This document shows, piece by piece, positions 9,441-21,029 of a stretch of 64,000 bases of DNA (positions within the stretch are counted from its first letter, which is position 1; the number at the start of each line of letters is the position of its first letter). The stretch is from assembly GCA_963575745.1 (NCBI GenBank), contig CAUYUJ010016136.1, forward strand, positions 185,883 to 249,882, written 5' to 3'. This stretch comes from Prorocentrum cordatum. Its lineage: Eukaryota; Sar; Dinophyceae; Prorocentrales; Prorocentraceae. Both the position numbers and the translations under genes were made by a program. Below the pieces are notes generated by a model that searched no databases, was not told the origin of the DNA, and worked only from the letters and a program-made list of their open reading frames with translations.

Positions 9441-10510
9441 AGGCCCCCAGAAGCCTCCCCTCCGAGAAGTCCCAAAGAAGCCCCAAAGAGGCTCCCAGGA
9501 GGCCTCCTAAAGGGAGCCCGAGAGGCCTGCACGAGACCTCTGGTCCACTACCTAGGCACGGTGGCAGGTTGGGCCGAACGCCACCAGGTCCGCCGCCCCC
9601 TGTCGATTCATCGCAAGGGTGCCTGGCGTGCTGGACCTCTCGGTTTTGGTTTTCGTTCTTTTCATCAACAAAAAAAAACTCCCCTGGCGCTTCGGCCCGT
9701 CCCGCCAGGGTCCAGGGAGGATTGCCCAGGAGCGCAAAGTCAAAAAAAAATCCTTCAAGACGGCTCCAGATGGCGTCCAAGATGGCCAAGAGGGCCTCCA
9801 AGATGGTCCAAGATGGCCTCCAAGTCCGCCCAAGATGGTCCAAGACGGCCTCCAAGGCGGCCCAAGAGAGTCCAAGACGACCCAAGAGGCCTCCCAGAGG
9901 CCTCCAAGACGGCCCAAGAGGCCTCCAAGAGGTCCTCCAGGAGGGCCCGAAGAGGCCAAACTCATTGATTTCCCTTAGGTTTTTGAAGGATTTAGGGGAT
10001 TTGCTTCTTCTCGGCATTCCGACGGCTCAAGACGGCCCAAGAGGCCCCCAAGATCGCCCAAGAGGCCCCCAAGAGGGCCCCATGACGGCCCAAGTGGCCT
10101 CCAAGATGGCCCCAAGAGGGCCCCAAGACGGCCCAAGAGCCTCCAACACGCTCAAGATGGCCTCCAAGATGCCCAAGATGGCCTCCAAGACCGCCCCGAA
10201 GCGCCCCAAGAGGGCCCCCGGTTGGCCCAGAAAGGCCCCCAAGACGGCTCCCGACGGCGTCAGACGTGCCAGGAACCCACCAAGATGGCCGAAGTTGGCT
10301 CGAAGCTGGCCCAAAGGGCCCAAGAGGCCCCCAAGAGGGCCTCCAGGAAGGCCAGAAGAGGCCAAAAACATTGATGCTCCTGAGGTGTTTGACGGATTTT
10401 GACATTTCCTTCTTTTCGGCCTTCCGACGGCCCGAGACGGCCCAAGAGCTCCCAAAGATCGCCGAACGATCGCCCAAGAAGCCTCCAAGACGGCCAAGAT
10501 GACCTTCAAG
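9440..10510. repeat. Degenerate CCAAGATGGCC / CAAGAGGCCCC repeat family G
   Basis: Roughly 10-12-bp units such as CCAAGATGGCCTCCAAGA and CCAAGAGGCCCC fill most of the block. AT-richer spacers near 9,955-10,020 and 10,360-10,435 resemble each other (ATTGAT..., GAGGTTTTTGA/GAGGTGTTTGA, TTCTTTTCGGC). Similar blocks: 10,985-11,175, 31,920-32,460, 49,930-50,340, 50,600-50,770, 52,470-53,170, 54,310-55,075. It yields Lys/Arg/Pro-rich frames that are not genes. Confidence 0.75.
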
Positions 10511-10683
10511 ATGCCCACGTGTTCCCCGAAGGCTTTCCAAACCGATTCGGGGAACACATGGTCCGATGGCTTGGCAGGTCTGGCCTCAACGTTCGGCCAC
10601 ATAGGCACTTCCACAAAGGCAGGGGGCGGCGGTGATTCGCCGTAGGCGTCTTCGATCCGCCGCCCCCTGTTGCCTGCAAGAAT

Positions 10684-10878
10684 CGGCGGCAAGCGAGGGG
10701 GGGAGTGAGAAGGAGAAGGCCTTCTCGAAGGCGGCGGGACTGCTCAGAAGCCCTCGCGCCTTCTGAGACGTTTGCTGTGTCTGCGGGGAAGGCTTGAAAC
10801 AATTCTCAGAAGGCCGGGGGACTCCCGAGCCTTCTGAGAAGGCCTTCTCCTTCCCACTTCCCCCCGGGGTCGCCGACG
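10684..10878. mobile_element. Hairpin MITE family E
   Basis: Outer ends CGGCGGCAAGCGAGGGGGGG and CCCGGGGTCGCCG; inner inverted pair GGAGAAGGCCTTCTC / GAGAAGGCCTTCTCC. Centre has CTTCTGAGACGTTTGCTGTG. Other copies: 11,948-12,355 (split), 28,363-28,556, 48,305-48,510, 52,008-52,192. Confidence 0.7.
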
Positions 10879-11202
10879 AAAGAAGAGCTGTGGGCGTGCT
10901 GGACGATACCCGCTTGAACCCTTTTTAACGGTTCCAACTGCGGTCTCGGCCGGTCCGGCTGGCCACGAGGAAAACTCTTCACGTCGGGAACACGTACCTC
11001 CAAGACGGACAACATGGCCTGCAGGGCGCCTCCAGGACGTCCAAGATTGCCCCGAGAGAGCCGAAGGGGACCCAAACATGCTTCCACGACGGACCAAGGT
11101 GGACTCAAGGCGGCCCAAGGTGCCCCCGGAGACGCTCCACGTTGTGCGGAGAGGACCTCCAGGAGGCCCCGAGGCAACAAAACATATTGATTACCATGTG
11201 TT

Positions 11203-11370
11203 TGAACAAGCTTGAAGGGACCCTGGGACACACAAATGAATACACACAAATAAAAGGATCCCCCATATGTTCTGGGCTTATGTCTTCCCCCCCACTGCCC
11301 ACATTTTCCCATCTTCTCTGGGGACTCGACGATTCATGGTGTCTGTGTGTTTTCTCCTCCTGAACAAGCT
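11203..11370. mobile_element. SINE-like family A, copy 3, with 10-bp target duplication
   Basis: Body 11,213-11,360 (148 bp), same structure as the other two copies. Both flanks read TGAACAAGCT (11,203-11,212 and 11,361-11,370). It is inserted next to a family G block. Confidence 0.75.
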
Positions 11371-11947
11371 GCGCGTTCTCGCCCGCTCGGGCCCCCTGCG
11401 GTTCAAGACAGTCCCAGAGATCCCTCGGGCACCGCGGCCTTCTCAGAGACTGAAATGGATTTATCCTCGTCCTAGCCCCGTCCGCAGATGGGAATATTTT
11501 CCCCTTTTGAGCAGGGGCCCACAATTCCGGCATTCCTACGGGCCTACTACGAAATAGTATCAGAACCCGAGAATGCCGTGAGAACAAGCACAACGTTCTT
11601 AGAACACCAAGCCGGTGCGTGAACACAAGACGTGTTAGCCAGACAGGCTCCCAGAACCTCTCGTGCAGACAACGAGAGGCTCTCGGAGCATTCCTCTTCG
11701 GTGAGCCCGTCTCAGGGGCGCGCCCAGGGGCCCAGGCGACGCGGCTGCCTCGAAGCTCCCTGCAGGGTCGAAGCGCTCCAGAGGCAGGCCATGCACAGCT
11801 TGGGGCCGCTGCTGCTTACCCTGCAGGGTCGAAGCGCTCCTGAGGCAGGCCATGCACAGCTTGGGGCCGCTGCTGCTTCACATTTTTCCGGTGCAGTGTT
11901 GGACCGGGCGTGGTGCTCGATCGGGGATGGTGTGGGCGCGCCCAGGG
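11371..11947. repeat. No gene; contains a ~60-bp tandem duplication
   Basis: From about 11,760 to 11,880 the unit CTGCAGGGTCGAAGCGCTCC ... GGGGCCGCTGCTGCTT occurs twice in a row. The rest of the stretch holds nothing recognisable. Confidence 0.6.
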
Positions 11948-12355
11948 GCGAAGCGAGAGGGGGCGGGCCTCCTCAGAAGGCTCGGAAGTCCCCGGGCCTT
12001 CTGAGAAGTGGGCGGGCCTTCTCCAAGGCTCGGAAGGCCCCGGGCCTTCTGAGAAGTTTCCTATGCTTTAGTCGGGCCTGGCCCTCTACAGGAGAACTCC
12101 TCGAAATGTTCCAACTGTACTCTGGGGGCGATGTTTGTTTATTTTGTTGACTACTCTGGAATATGTGTGGGGTATTTTTAATTTGTCGTCCAAAATCCGC
12201 CTGTGAGGGGACATGCCCGACCTAAGCCTATGCCTCCCCTGAAGACACAGACAAACTCTCAGAATATCGGAGGCCTTCTGATTCTGAGAAGCCCCGCCGC
12301 CGTCTGAGCAGGCCTTCTCCGTCTCTCTCTCTCTCCCCCTCCCGTCGCTCGCCCC
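11948..12355. mobile_element. MITE family E copy split by a family B insertion
   Basis: Left part (to about 12,059) has the GCGAGAGGGGGCGGGCC end and TTCTGAGAAG motifs. The right part (about 12,235-12,355) has the GACACAGACAAACTCTCAGA centre and the CTCTCCCCCTCCCGTCGCTC end in inverse order. The B element at 12,067-12,225 lies between them. Confidence 0.6.
12060..12233. mobile_element. hAT-type MITE family B copy nested in family E
   Basis: Ends TTTAGTCGGGCCTGGCCCTC and GGGGACATGCCCGACCTAA; body 12,067-12,225. The 8-bp flanks differ at one base (TCCTATGC at 12,059-12,066; GCCTATGC at 12,226-12,233). Confidence 0.75.
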
Positions 12356-12439
12356 CCGCTGCAGGACGCCTCGCCACTGCCTGACCCTCTGAGCTGAGGG
12401 GCAACGACAGGGGGGGACCTGGCATAGGGGGGTTGCGTC

Positions 12440-12770
12440 AACCTGGCATCGGCGGTACATCGCCGATAGATCGGCGATAGCCCCCCATTGGTGAATCCGA
12501 ACCTTCCTGGGCAGGTTGGGGCCATCGGGCCCCTATCAGCGATCAATGGGCGATTGGGGGTCGATGCCTCCCCCCCTATGCCTATCCCCCCCCCCAGCGC
12601 TGACTGGTGTCGGTTTTCGGATCGTACTTCGGGTCCCCCGCACCCCCGGAACGCCGTCGGCGAGGCGCAGCTGCTTGAAGGCATCCCGAGGCTGGAATAC
12701 CGCCGAGAGACGACGAACACGTCCGAGATCCTCGGGCCCGCACCTCGAGCCTAACGTTGCCCCCCTATCG
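12440..12770. repeat. Dispersed repeat family M, copy 1 (~330 bp)
   Basis: Shares order and sequence with 15,600-15,970: TCGGCGATAG, GCGATCAATGGGCG, GGGGGTCGA, GCGCTGACTG, CGCCGTCGGCGAGGCGCAGC, GGCATCCCGAGGCTGGAA, CCGCCGAGAGACGACGAA, CCTCGGGCCC. Partial relatives at 24,790-24,960 and 41,040-41,150. The unrelated stretch 12,771-13,107 to its right contains repeated ACCTCGAGCC motifs and no gene. Confidence 0.7.
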
Positions 12771-13107
12771 TCCCCCCACCTATTGTTGCCCCTGATGAGC
12801 ATTTTTTTGTTTGAGCTCCACGCCCTAGGCGCCTCCAGAGCCCTCCGTCCAGGGAGGGGCACGAGCACCGCTGCGGAGGGAGAAGCGGCGACGGTGGGCG
12901 GATGAAACCTAAGGCTTCAGCCTCCGAAACAGCTTTGAAGCACTGCATCAGGTGGTCAGCGTTGACCGTGACCCCTTTTTTGCGCATGCTGTGTGCTGCA
13001 TTGCGCATGAGCCCAAACCTCGAGCCCAACCTCGAGCCTAACCCCGAAATCCTCGGGCCCAAACCTCGAGCCGAGCGCTGCTCCCCCATCGTTACCCCCC
13101 TTCTGTT

Positions 13108-13195
13108 ACCCGTCCTCCTCCTCCACCTCCTCCTCCTCCTCCTCCGTCTCCTCCTCCTCCTCCTCCTCCTCCTCCTCCTCCTCCTCCTCCTCCTC

Positions 13196-13226
<31 letters not shown>

Positions 13227-13530
13227 TCGCCCTCCCGCTAGAGGACGCTCTGGCCGCCACTCGCCGCCTCGCGCTGCGCGCGTCGCCCGGGGGCCGCCGC
13301 CCGGCACCCCCTCCGGGGGCCCTCGGGGCGCGTCTTCCAGGGGGCTCTTCGAGCCCTGCCGGGCCCGTTCCACGCCTCCTAAAGACCCTCCTCCTCCTCC
13401 TCCTCCTCCTACTCCTCCTCCTCCTCCGCCTCCTCCTCCTCCCCTCCTCCTCCTCCACCTCCTCCTCCTCCTCCTCCGTCTCCTCCTCCTCCTCCTCCTC
13501 CTCCTCCTCCTCCTCCTCCTCCTCCTCCTC

Positions 13531-13561
<31 letters not shown>

Positions 13562-14213
13562 TCGCCCGCCCGCTAGAGGACGCTCTGGCCGCCACTCGCC
13601 GCCTCGGCGCTGCGCGCGTCGCCCGGGGGCCGCCGCCCGGCACCCCCTCCGGGGGGCCCTCGGGGCGCGTCTTCCAGGGGGGCTCTTCGAGCCCTGCCGT
13701 GGCCCGTGCCACGCCTCCTAAAGACCCTCCTCCTCCTCCTCCTCCTCCTCCTCCTCTCCTCCTCTCCTCCTCCTCCTCCTCCCACCTTCTCCTCCTCCTC
13801 CTCCCTCCTCCTCCTCCTCCTCCTCCTCCTCTCCTCCGCCTCCCTCCTCCTCCTCCTCCTCCTCTCCTCCTCCTCCTCCTCTTCCTCCTCCTCCCCCTTC
13901 CCCCTCCCCCTCCCCCCTCCCCCCTCCCCCTCCCCCCCCCCCCTCCCCCGCCCCCTCCTCCTCCTCCTCCTCCTCCTCCCTCCTCCTCCTCCTCCTCCTC
14001 ATCCTCCTCCTCCCTCCTCCTCCTCGTCCTCGTCCTCTTCCTCGTCCTCGTCCTCCTCCTCCTCCTCCTCCCTCCTCCATCCTCCTCCTCCTCCGCCTCC
14101 TCCTCCTCCCCCTCCTCCTCCGCCCATCCTCCCTCCTCTATCCTCCTCCTCCTCCTCCTCCTCTCCTCCTCCCATCCTCCTCCTCCTCCTCCTCCTCCTC
14201 CTCCTCCTCCACA
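13108..14213. repeat. TCC microsatellite block with a duplicated ~155-bp GC-rich segment
   Basis: CTC/TCC arrays at 13,108-13,240, 13,388-13,560 and 13,726-14,213 are separated by two near-identical GC-rich segments (13,241-13,388 and 13,573-13,731; both contain GAGGACGCTCTGGCCGCCAC). The spacing of about 332 bp marks a segmental duplication through the microsatellite. Confidence 0.9.
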
Positions 14214-14336
14214 ATAACTCAATATGAATACTACTCTCCCTCTTCCCCTGATGACGTGCTGGGAATGTTCGACCCCCCCCTCGCGTACTGTTTTTTACAC
14301 AGGATTCCCGGGAGTTGGGTTTTCGCTTGCATTTTT

Positions 14337-14545
14337 TTCAAAATGCTGCTCTCGCTGAGGCGCCGGCCTCATTTTCGGGCCCCGCTCGTTCCGAATCGTG
14401 CTCCCGCTGCAGCGCTGGCCTCATTTCCGTGCTTCCGCTCGTTCCGAATCGTGCTCCCGCTGCAGCGCTGGCCTCATTTCCGCGCTTCCGCTCGTTTCGA
14501 CTCGTGCTCCCGCTGCAGCGCTGGCGTCATTTCCCGTGCCATGCC
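14337..14545. repeat. 53-bp tandem repeat, about 3.5 units
   Basis: GCTCGTTCCGAATCGTGCTC begins at 14,384 and 14,437 and, with two changes, at 14,490. Each unit continues CCGCTGCAGCGCTGGC.TCATTT. Confidence 0.85.
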
Positions 14546-15334
14546 ACGGCATGCAATGCAATGCTAGGTTGATACTACGCTTTGCGGTGCTCTTCTACGC
14601 CATGCCATGCCGTGCTCTACAATGCATCGCGTACCCTTTCGCGATCATTGTCCTGCTCGACATCCGACTGTGCGAGTAGAGAGGGGATCTACGCCATGGT
14701 AAGGGATGGGAGGGAGGGGTAGGATGTCAGATATGACGCGAGCGCAACTAGCTTGACCCCCTCCCCCTCCCCCAACCCCCGTCTTTCTCCTTGCTGCTCT
14801 GCTCCTCCCCCCCCCTCCTTCCCTAGGACCCTCACTTCCTGCCCCCCTCACCTCCATTTCTTTTCACCCCGTCCTCTGTCCTGCTGCCCCTCCCCCCGCT
14901 GCTCGCCCTTCCTCGCCCTCCCGCCCGCCCCGCCCTCCGTGGCTCGGCTGAGGGCATACAGACACCGCCGCCGCCGCTCCACGGCCACCTCCTGGGCTGC
15001 GATCTGCCCAGGCTGTCGAGGCGAACCCGGTCGTGAGGCCCGATGCCGCTGCTCACGGCCCTCGCCCGGGAGCGTTCTGACCAGGACGTCGAGGCGCACC
15101 CGGCCGTGGCGACGAGGGAAGCGCTCGCGGCATCGGGACCGTTCCCGAACCCCCGAATCCGCGCCCCCTCCCAGCTCCACCCCGGTCCCTCCAGCCGCTC
15201 CACACCCCCTCCAACGGGTGACGAGATTGGCCGTGGCGACGAGGGAAAGATAGCGGTATCGGAACCTGTTCCTCCTCTGAAATTTCCCTCCCCTCCATCC
15301 CGCGCGCCCCCTCCCAGCTACACCCCGATCCTTC
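14546..15334. other. No convincing gene; GC-rich with a ~130-bp duplication
   Basis: GGCCGTGGCGACGAGGGAA recurs at about 15,101 and 15,231 with similar downstream CCCTCCCAGCT.CACCCCG. Both strands carry overlapping Arg/Pro-rich frames, none recognised. Confidence 0.45.
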
Positions 15335-15540
15335 GGAGGCAACTCATGGGAGCCTCCAGTGCCATCTTGCGGACTCTTGCGAAGCGACGCTCACGACGCT
15401 AATCGCGAAATCGAAGCTGATGAAGACAAGCGCCTGCGCTTTCTCATCGACTTCAAGACTCCAGCGCACACGAATGCACTCGAAATATGAAGTTTCGAGA
15501 ACGTATATGGCTCTCAGGATTTGCTACCGAAGGCTCCCTC
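15335..15540. repeat. Dispersed repeat family L, copy 1
   Basis: Shares CTCATGGGAGCCTCCA.TGCCATCTTG, GCAC..GAATGCACTC.GAATATG and AGTTTCGA with 48,510-48,715 over about 200 bp. No coding signal in either copy. Confidence 0.6.
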
Positions 15541-15599
15541 CCTCCTGCCTGCCCCCTCCCAACTCCAACCTGCTGAGAGGAAACGCTACGGGGGGGGGA

Positions 15600-15970
15600 A
15601 ACAGCGGACTGGAATCGGCGATACCACGCCGACCTTTTCTCGACACGCCCCCGATATCGAATCCGCACCTTGGTGGGCGGGGTGGGCTATCGAGCTCCCC
15701 ATCGGCGATCAATGGGCGGTCGGGGGTCGACGCGTCCCTCCCCGAGCCTATCCCCCCCTTAGCGCTGACTGCTGTCGGTTCTCGGATCACAATTCGGGTC
15801 TCCCGCGCCCGCTAGGGACGATCCTGCCCCCCCCGGAACGCCGTCGGCGAGGCGCAGCTGCGTGAAGGCAGCCCGAGGCTGGAACACCGCCGAGAGACGA
15901 CGAAAACGTCCGAAATCCTCGGGCCCAAACCTCGAACCTAACGTTGCCCCCTATCGTTGCCCCCTCATCG
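15600..15970. repeat. Dispersed repeat family M, copy 2
   Basis: Same block order as 12,440-12,770, ending in repeated CGTTGCCCCCT units. Confidence 0.7.
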
Positions 15971-16113
15971 TTGCCCCTGCCCCGCTGCTCTCCTCCGCTC
16001 CACACCGCCCTCTCCTGGCGGCGCGCAAGGCGGGGAGTAGGCAGAGGGGGACCTACATCTACATACAAGGCCCGCGCCTTCTGAGAAGCAGGGGTGTTTC
16101 TAAAAACCTTCCC

Positions 16114-16308
16114 TCGGGAGCGGCCAAGACGGGGGTGTCCAAGAGGGGGGTGCAAATCATGGCCGGCGGAACGTGCGCGGCCCATGGGGGGGGGCCAGGC
16201 AGGGACGTCATGAAATCAGAGGAGGCGCCGTGAAATCAGAGGAAAATCATGGCCCACGCCATGAAATCCACCCCACCTAGTCATCACCCCCCTCTTTGCC
16301 GCCCCCGA
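16114..16308. mobile_element. MITE family F, copy 1
   Basis: Starts TCGGGAGCGGCCAAGA and ends CCCCCCTCTTTGCCGCCCCCGA (near inverted complements). Interior: GTGCAAATCATGGCCGGCGG, GGCCAGGCAGGGACG, ATCATGGCCCACGCCATGA. Other copies: 28,792-28,987, 29,337-29,383 (left end only), 54,174-55,204 (split). Confidence 0.75.
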
Positions 16309-16884
16309 TTCCCCTCCCCCGTACAGGGCAGTTTATAATACATAGGATTGTTTTTTTAAATATAGGATTTCTAATACGTGATTAATTTATGCATACATGT
16401 ATGCATGAACTCCTCGTTGCTTCTGATACTAAACCCGTGCATTTTTTATACATGACCCGCACGCGGCGCATGTACTAAAAACGGCACTGTACCACCCTCC
16501 GTTCCAACCGGGCCTCTTTCGGGGGTGCTGGCGGAGCGTGGCGGCGGCCCGCACGGGACGCCCTGCTGCAGCCGCACGCGGCCAGCGCGCAGCCGAGGCC
16601 AGCGCCTCGCGTGCAGGGAAGGGAAGGTCCGGCGGAGAGAGTAACCGAGGATATTCAGCAAAGAGGTGTTTTTCGTTGCTGAATGCCTTCAGGGACTGCA
16701 AGCGTAGAGTGCGACAAAGCATACACACGAATCATGTCCGCACGTCTTACATGAAAGTCCCGTTGAGCTCCCAGATCCGTGCAGCAGACTTGCGTGCGGC
16801 ACTGAATTCAGACAGAGGTCTTCTAAGAAAGGCTTTCGGACGGACAGCGTCAGTGCACATAGCGTGGAGTGTACGACCGGACCT
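16309..16884. other. No gene seen; AT-richer island
   Basis: The stretch 16,325-16,480 is unusually AT-rich for this window (TTTTTTTAAATATAGG, ATGCATACATGTATGCAT). The remainder has no recognisable coding frame. Confidence 0.5.
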
Positions 16885-16999
16885 GTTTTTCCCAACCAAC
16901 CTGTGTTGTTGGGTCCTCGTGTTGAATAGACGGTGGCCCGCGTCTCCTCCTCTCCTCCTCTCCTCCTCTCCTCCTCTCCTCCTCCTCCCCCTCCTCCTT

Positions 17000-18490
17000 C
17001 GCACACCCATTTCGGCACACCCCTCACACGCTTCGTGGCCCCATAGGGAGCTCCGCCGAAGGTCCCAGTGGGTGTGCCCGCATGCGTCCCGCACATCCAT
17101 TTCGGCACACCCCTCACACGTTTCGTGGCCCCACGGGGAGCTCCACCGAAGGTCCCAGCGGGTGTGCCCGCATGCGTCCCGCACACCCATTTCGGCACAC
17201 CCTTCACACGCTTCGTGGCCCCATAGGGAGCTCCACCGAAGGTCCCAGTGGGTGTGCCCGCATGCGTCCCGCACACCCATTTCGGCACACCCCTTCACAC
17301 GCTTCGTGGCCCCATAGGGAACCCCACCGATGGTCCCAGTGGGTGTGCCCGCATGCGTCCCGCACACCCATTTCGGCACACCCCTCACACGTTGCGTGGC
17401 CCCATAGGGAGCTCCGCCGAAAGGTCCCAGTGGGTGTGCCCGCATGCGTCCCGCACACCCATTTCGGCACACCCCTCACACGCTTCGTGGCCCCATGGGG
17501 AGCTCCACCGAAGGTCCCACTGGTGTGCCCGCGTGCGTCCCGCACACCCATTTCGGCACACCCCTCACACGCTTCGTGGCCCCATACGGAGCTCCACCGA
17601 AGGCCCGAGTGGGTGTGCCCGCATTCGTCCCGCACACCCATTTCGGCACGCCCCTCACACGTTGCGTGGCCCTATAGGGAGCTCCGCCGAAGGTCCCAGT
17701 GGGTGTGCCCACATCCGTCCCGCACACCCATTTCGGCACACCCTTCACACGCTTCGTGGCCCCATGGGGAGCTCCACCGCAGGTCCCAGCGGGTGTGCCC
17801 GCATGCGTCCCGCACACCCATTTCGGCACACCCCTCACACGTTTCGTGGCCACATACGGAGATCCACCGAAGGTCCGAGTGGGTGTGCCCGCATTCGTCC
17901 CGCACACCTATTTAGGCACACGCTGCGTGGCCCCATAAGGAGCTGCGCCGAAGGTCCCAGTGGGTGTGCCCGCATGCGTCCCGCACGCCCATCTCGGCAC
18001 ACCTGTCACACGTTTCGTGGCCCGATAGGGAACCCCACCGAAGGTCCCAGTGGGTGTGACCGCATGCGTGCCGCACACCCATTTCGGCACACCCCTCACA
18101 CGTTTCGTGGCCCCATAGGGAGCTCCACCGAAGGTCCCAGCGGGTGTGCCCGCATGCGTCCCGCACACCCATGTCGGCACACCGTTCACACGCTGCGTGG
18201 CCCCATAGGGAGCTCCACCGAAGGTCCCAGTGGGTGTGCCCGCATGCGCCCCGCACACCCATTTCGGCACGCTTCGTGGCCCCATGGGGAGCTCCACCGA
18301 AGGTCCCAGTGGGTGTGCCCGCATCCGTCCCGCACATCCATTTCGGCACATCCCTCATTCGTTTCGTGGCCCCACACGGAACTCCACCGAAGGTCCGAGC
18401 GGGTGTGCCCGCATGCGTCCCGCACACCAATTTCGGCACACCCTTCACGCGCTTCGTGGCCCCATAGGGACCTCCACCGAAGGTCCCCGT
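17000..18490 (+). repeat. ~90-bp satellite array, left palindrome arm, about 17 units
   Basis: Unit reads CACACCCATTTCGGCACACC, CCTCACACG.TTCGTGGCCC, CATAGGGAGCTCCACCGAAG, GTCCCAGTGGGTGTGCCCGC, ATGCGTCCCG. Most units are 90 bp, a multiple of three without stops, which makes hundreds of codons open in several frames. A few units have deletions (e.g. near 17,903 and 18,253). Confidence 0.95.
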
Positions 18491-19404
18491 GGCGCAATCC
18501 GCGCGCGTCTCCACCACCCAGTACACCTCCGTCGGAGGCCGTCGGGGTTCCGCGCCTCCCTCGCCCGTCGTCGCTCTGCCCAGCGGCAAGCGCCTTGCCC
18601 GCTATCACCCAGCCAGTTAGCTCTCCCTGCTGCGCGCAGCGGACGATCCGCGCGCGTCGCTGGGACCCCTCCGGGGCGACCTGCGCGCGTCGCTGGGACT
18701 CCGCGCTGCGCTGCGCCCGCAGCTTTGGACTTTGAGTGCGCGGGCAAAGAGGGAGTAAAAGAAGGGGAGGAAGCGGGCGCGATCCTCGCGGTGGCGTCGC
18801 GGCGCGCGGGCGATGCCGTCGGGGAGTCCCGGGGATGCTCCTTGCGGCGGCCACGCCCAGCGTCACGAGTACTCAGAGGCAGTCATTCACAAGCTATCAA
18901 CATTCATATACAAATTCACCATGCATTGGCATATTCGCATTCATGCACGTAGACTCGCTCGGACGCAGATTCATTCACAGTCAGACGCACTCGCGCTCAG
19001 ATTCACCCGCGCTCAGTCTCCCTACGTATTCAGATCAATCGTTTTCGCTCGCGTTGTGTACCACGCCATTCATTTTGGCACATCACTGGCACGGTTCGTT
19101 GCCCCATAGGGATCACCGTCGAAAAAGGGAATCACACTTGCGGTACTCACACCTGCATATGGTTGGGTCCTTCGTCTGGCGAATTGAGACGTTATTCCCG
19201 AACCTGGCAAACCAGGCAGTGGCAGGGAGGGTAAGGCCTGGATGTTTTAGAAACTGTACATGTGAGCGACCTTTTCATCCGATGCTTCTGTGCAGTGCCA
19301 TTTCGGCTGAAGAGCCCCTGGGGGGCGAAAGCTAGCTGCGCTTGGCACACACAGCGCATCCGCATCCGAGCGCGCTTGATAGTCCTTTCGATCAGGGGAC
19401 GAGC

Positions 19405-19885
19405 GGTTGCTGATGCTGCTGCTGCTGTTCCTGCTGCTCGGCGGCGACGACGACGTTGACGTTGAGGACAAGGGTGAATTTGAGGATGGTGATGCTGATG
19501 GCGAGGATGACGTCGATGCCGACGTCGGCGACGATGCTGATAGTGCTGTTGGTGATGGTGGTGAAGATGAAATGATGATGGTGGTGGTGGTGATGATGGT
19601 GCTGATGGTAATGGTGATGGGGATGTTGATGATGAAGACGATGGTGGTGATGATGCTGCTGCTGTTGATGTTGGTGAGGATGACCCTGATGATGCCGATG
19701 ATGGCGACAACGATGACGAGAAGGAAGGAGGATCAGGAGAAAAATCATGATGATGATGATGCGGATGGTGACGATGATGATGGCGGTGATGCGGGTAGTG
19801 CTGATGGTGGCCCTGGTGTTGATGACGGTGCTGGAAGTGCTGCTGATGCTGAGGCGGATTCTGATGCTGACGATTCTTTCCGACG
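19405..19885. repeat. Imperfect GAT/GGT microsatellite in the palindrome spacer
   Basis: GATGATG, GGTGGTGG and GCTGCTG triplets with interruptions. Both strands show Asp/Met or His/Ser-rich open frames. Confidence 0.9.
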
Positions 19886-20109
19886 GGACGGAGCCATCGA
19901 TCCACGGGTGAATGGGTGACCCGACAAGGAGGGCGGGCCCACAACGAAATGGTTGCCCATGTAGATGGCCCAATGACCAATTCGTATTCACTTCCAACTC
20001 GTTCCATGCGGTACGGTTTGTTGTCAGTGGCCCAATCACCACCCCTCACTGCCCCAAAACACATCCATCGCGAAGGAAATGCTGCGAGTGGCACTGCCGC
20101 CACCCCGTA

Positions 20110-20345
20110 CATGGACACCCACCAATGCAGGGATGCGTACGTGACTGACATATCCAGAGGACACCCATCAATGCACGAAAGCGGGCGCGTTGATAATTTA
20201 TCAGGGGCGCCCACCAAGGAAGGGGAGCGCACATGTTTAAAATCGGCCAGAGGACGCCCACCAAATTTCGTAGGCGAACGCATTTGAGCTATATGAGAAG
20301 AATCCCAAAAGACGCCCACCACTGAAGGAAGGTAAACGTGTAAAA
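20110..20345. repeat. Degenerate ~46-60-bp repeats, five units
   Basis: Units start GACACCCACCAATGCAGGGA, GACACCCATCAATGCACGAA, GCGCCCACCAAGGAAGGGGA, GACGCCCACCAAATTTCG and GACGCCCACCACTGAAGGAA, most with a AGCC/ATCC-AGAG end. Two more (GGACCCACCAATGCAGGAAG, GACACCAACCAATTCCAG) lie just outside the right arm at 22,573-22,645. Confidence 0.7.
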
Positions 20346-21029
20346 AAATAGCCAGACGAATGACCCAACCATATGCAAGTGTGAGTACCGCAAGTGTGAT
20401 TCCCTTTTTCGGTGGTGATCCTTGCGGGGCAACGAACCGTGCTAGTGATGTGCCGAAATGAATGGCGTGGTACACAACGCGAACGAAAACGATTGATCTG
20501 AACACGTAGGGAGACTGAGCGCGGGTGAATATGAGCGCGAGTGCGTCTGACTGTGAATGAATCTGCGTCCGAGCGAGTCTACGTGCACGAATGCGAATAT
20601 GCCAATTCATGGTGCAATTGTATATGAAGGCTAATAGTGTGTGAATGACTGCCTCTGAGTACTCGTGACGCTGAGCGTGGCCGCCGCAAGGAGCTTCCCC
20701 GGGACTCCCCGACGGCATCGCCCGCGCGCCGCGACGCCACCGCGAGGATCGCGCCCGCTCCATCCCCTTAGTTTACTTCCTCTCTGCCCGCGCACTCAAA
20801 AGTCCAAAGCTGCGGGCGCAGCGCAGCGCGGAGTCCCAGCGACGCGCGCAGGTCGCCCCGGAGGGGTCCCAGCGACGCGCGCGGGTCGTCCGCTGCGCGC
20901 AGCAAAGAGAGCTAGCTGGCTGGCTGATAGCGGGCAAGGCTCTTGCCGATGGGCAGAGCGACGACGGGCGAAGGAGGCGCGGAACTCCGACGGCCTCCGA
21001 CGGAGGTGTACTGGGTGGGGGAGACGCGT

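Noticed and set aside
9410-10402. 330-codon Lys/Arg/Pro-rich frame
   Set aside because: Family G degenerate repeat; periodic composition and no recognised domain.
13092-14227. Gly/Arg/Glu-, Leu- and Pro-rich open frames up to 376 codons
   Set aside because: Translation of TCC/GGA microsatellite.
17082-18735. 495-codon His/Arg/Pro/Ser open frame, apparently a repeat protein
   Set aside because: Stop-free ~90-bp satellite; the unit is open in several frames and on both strands and decays freely elsewhere.
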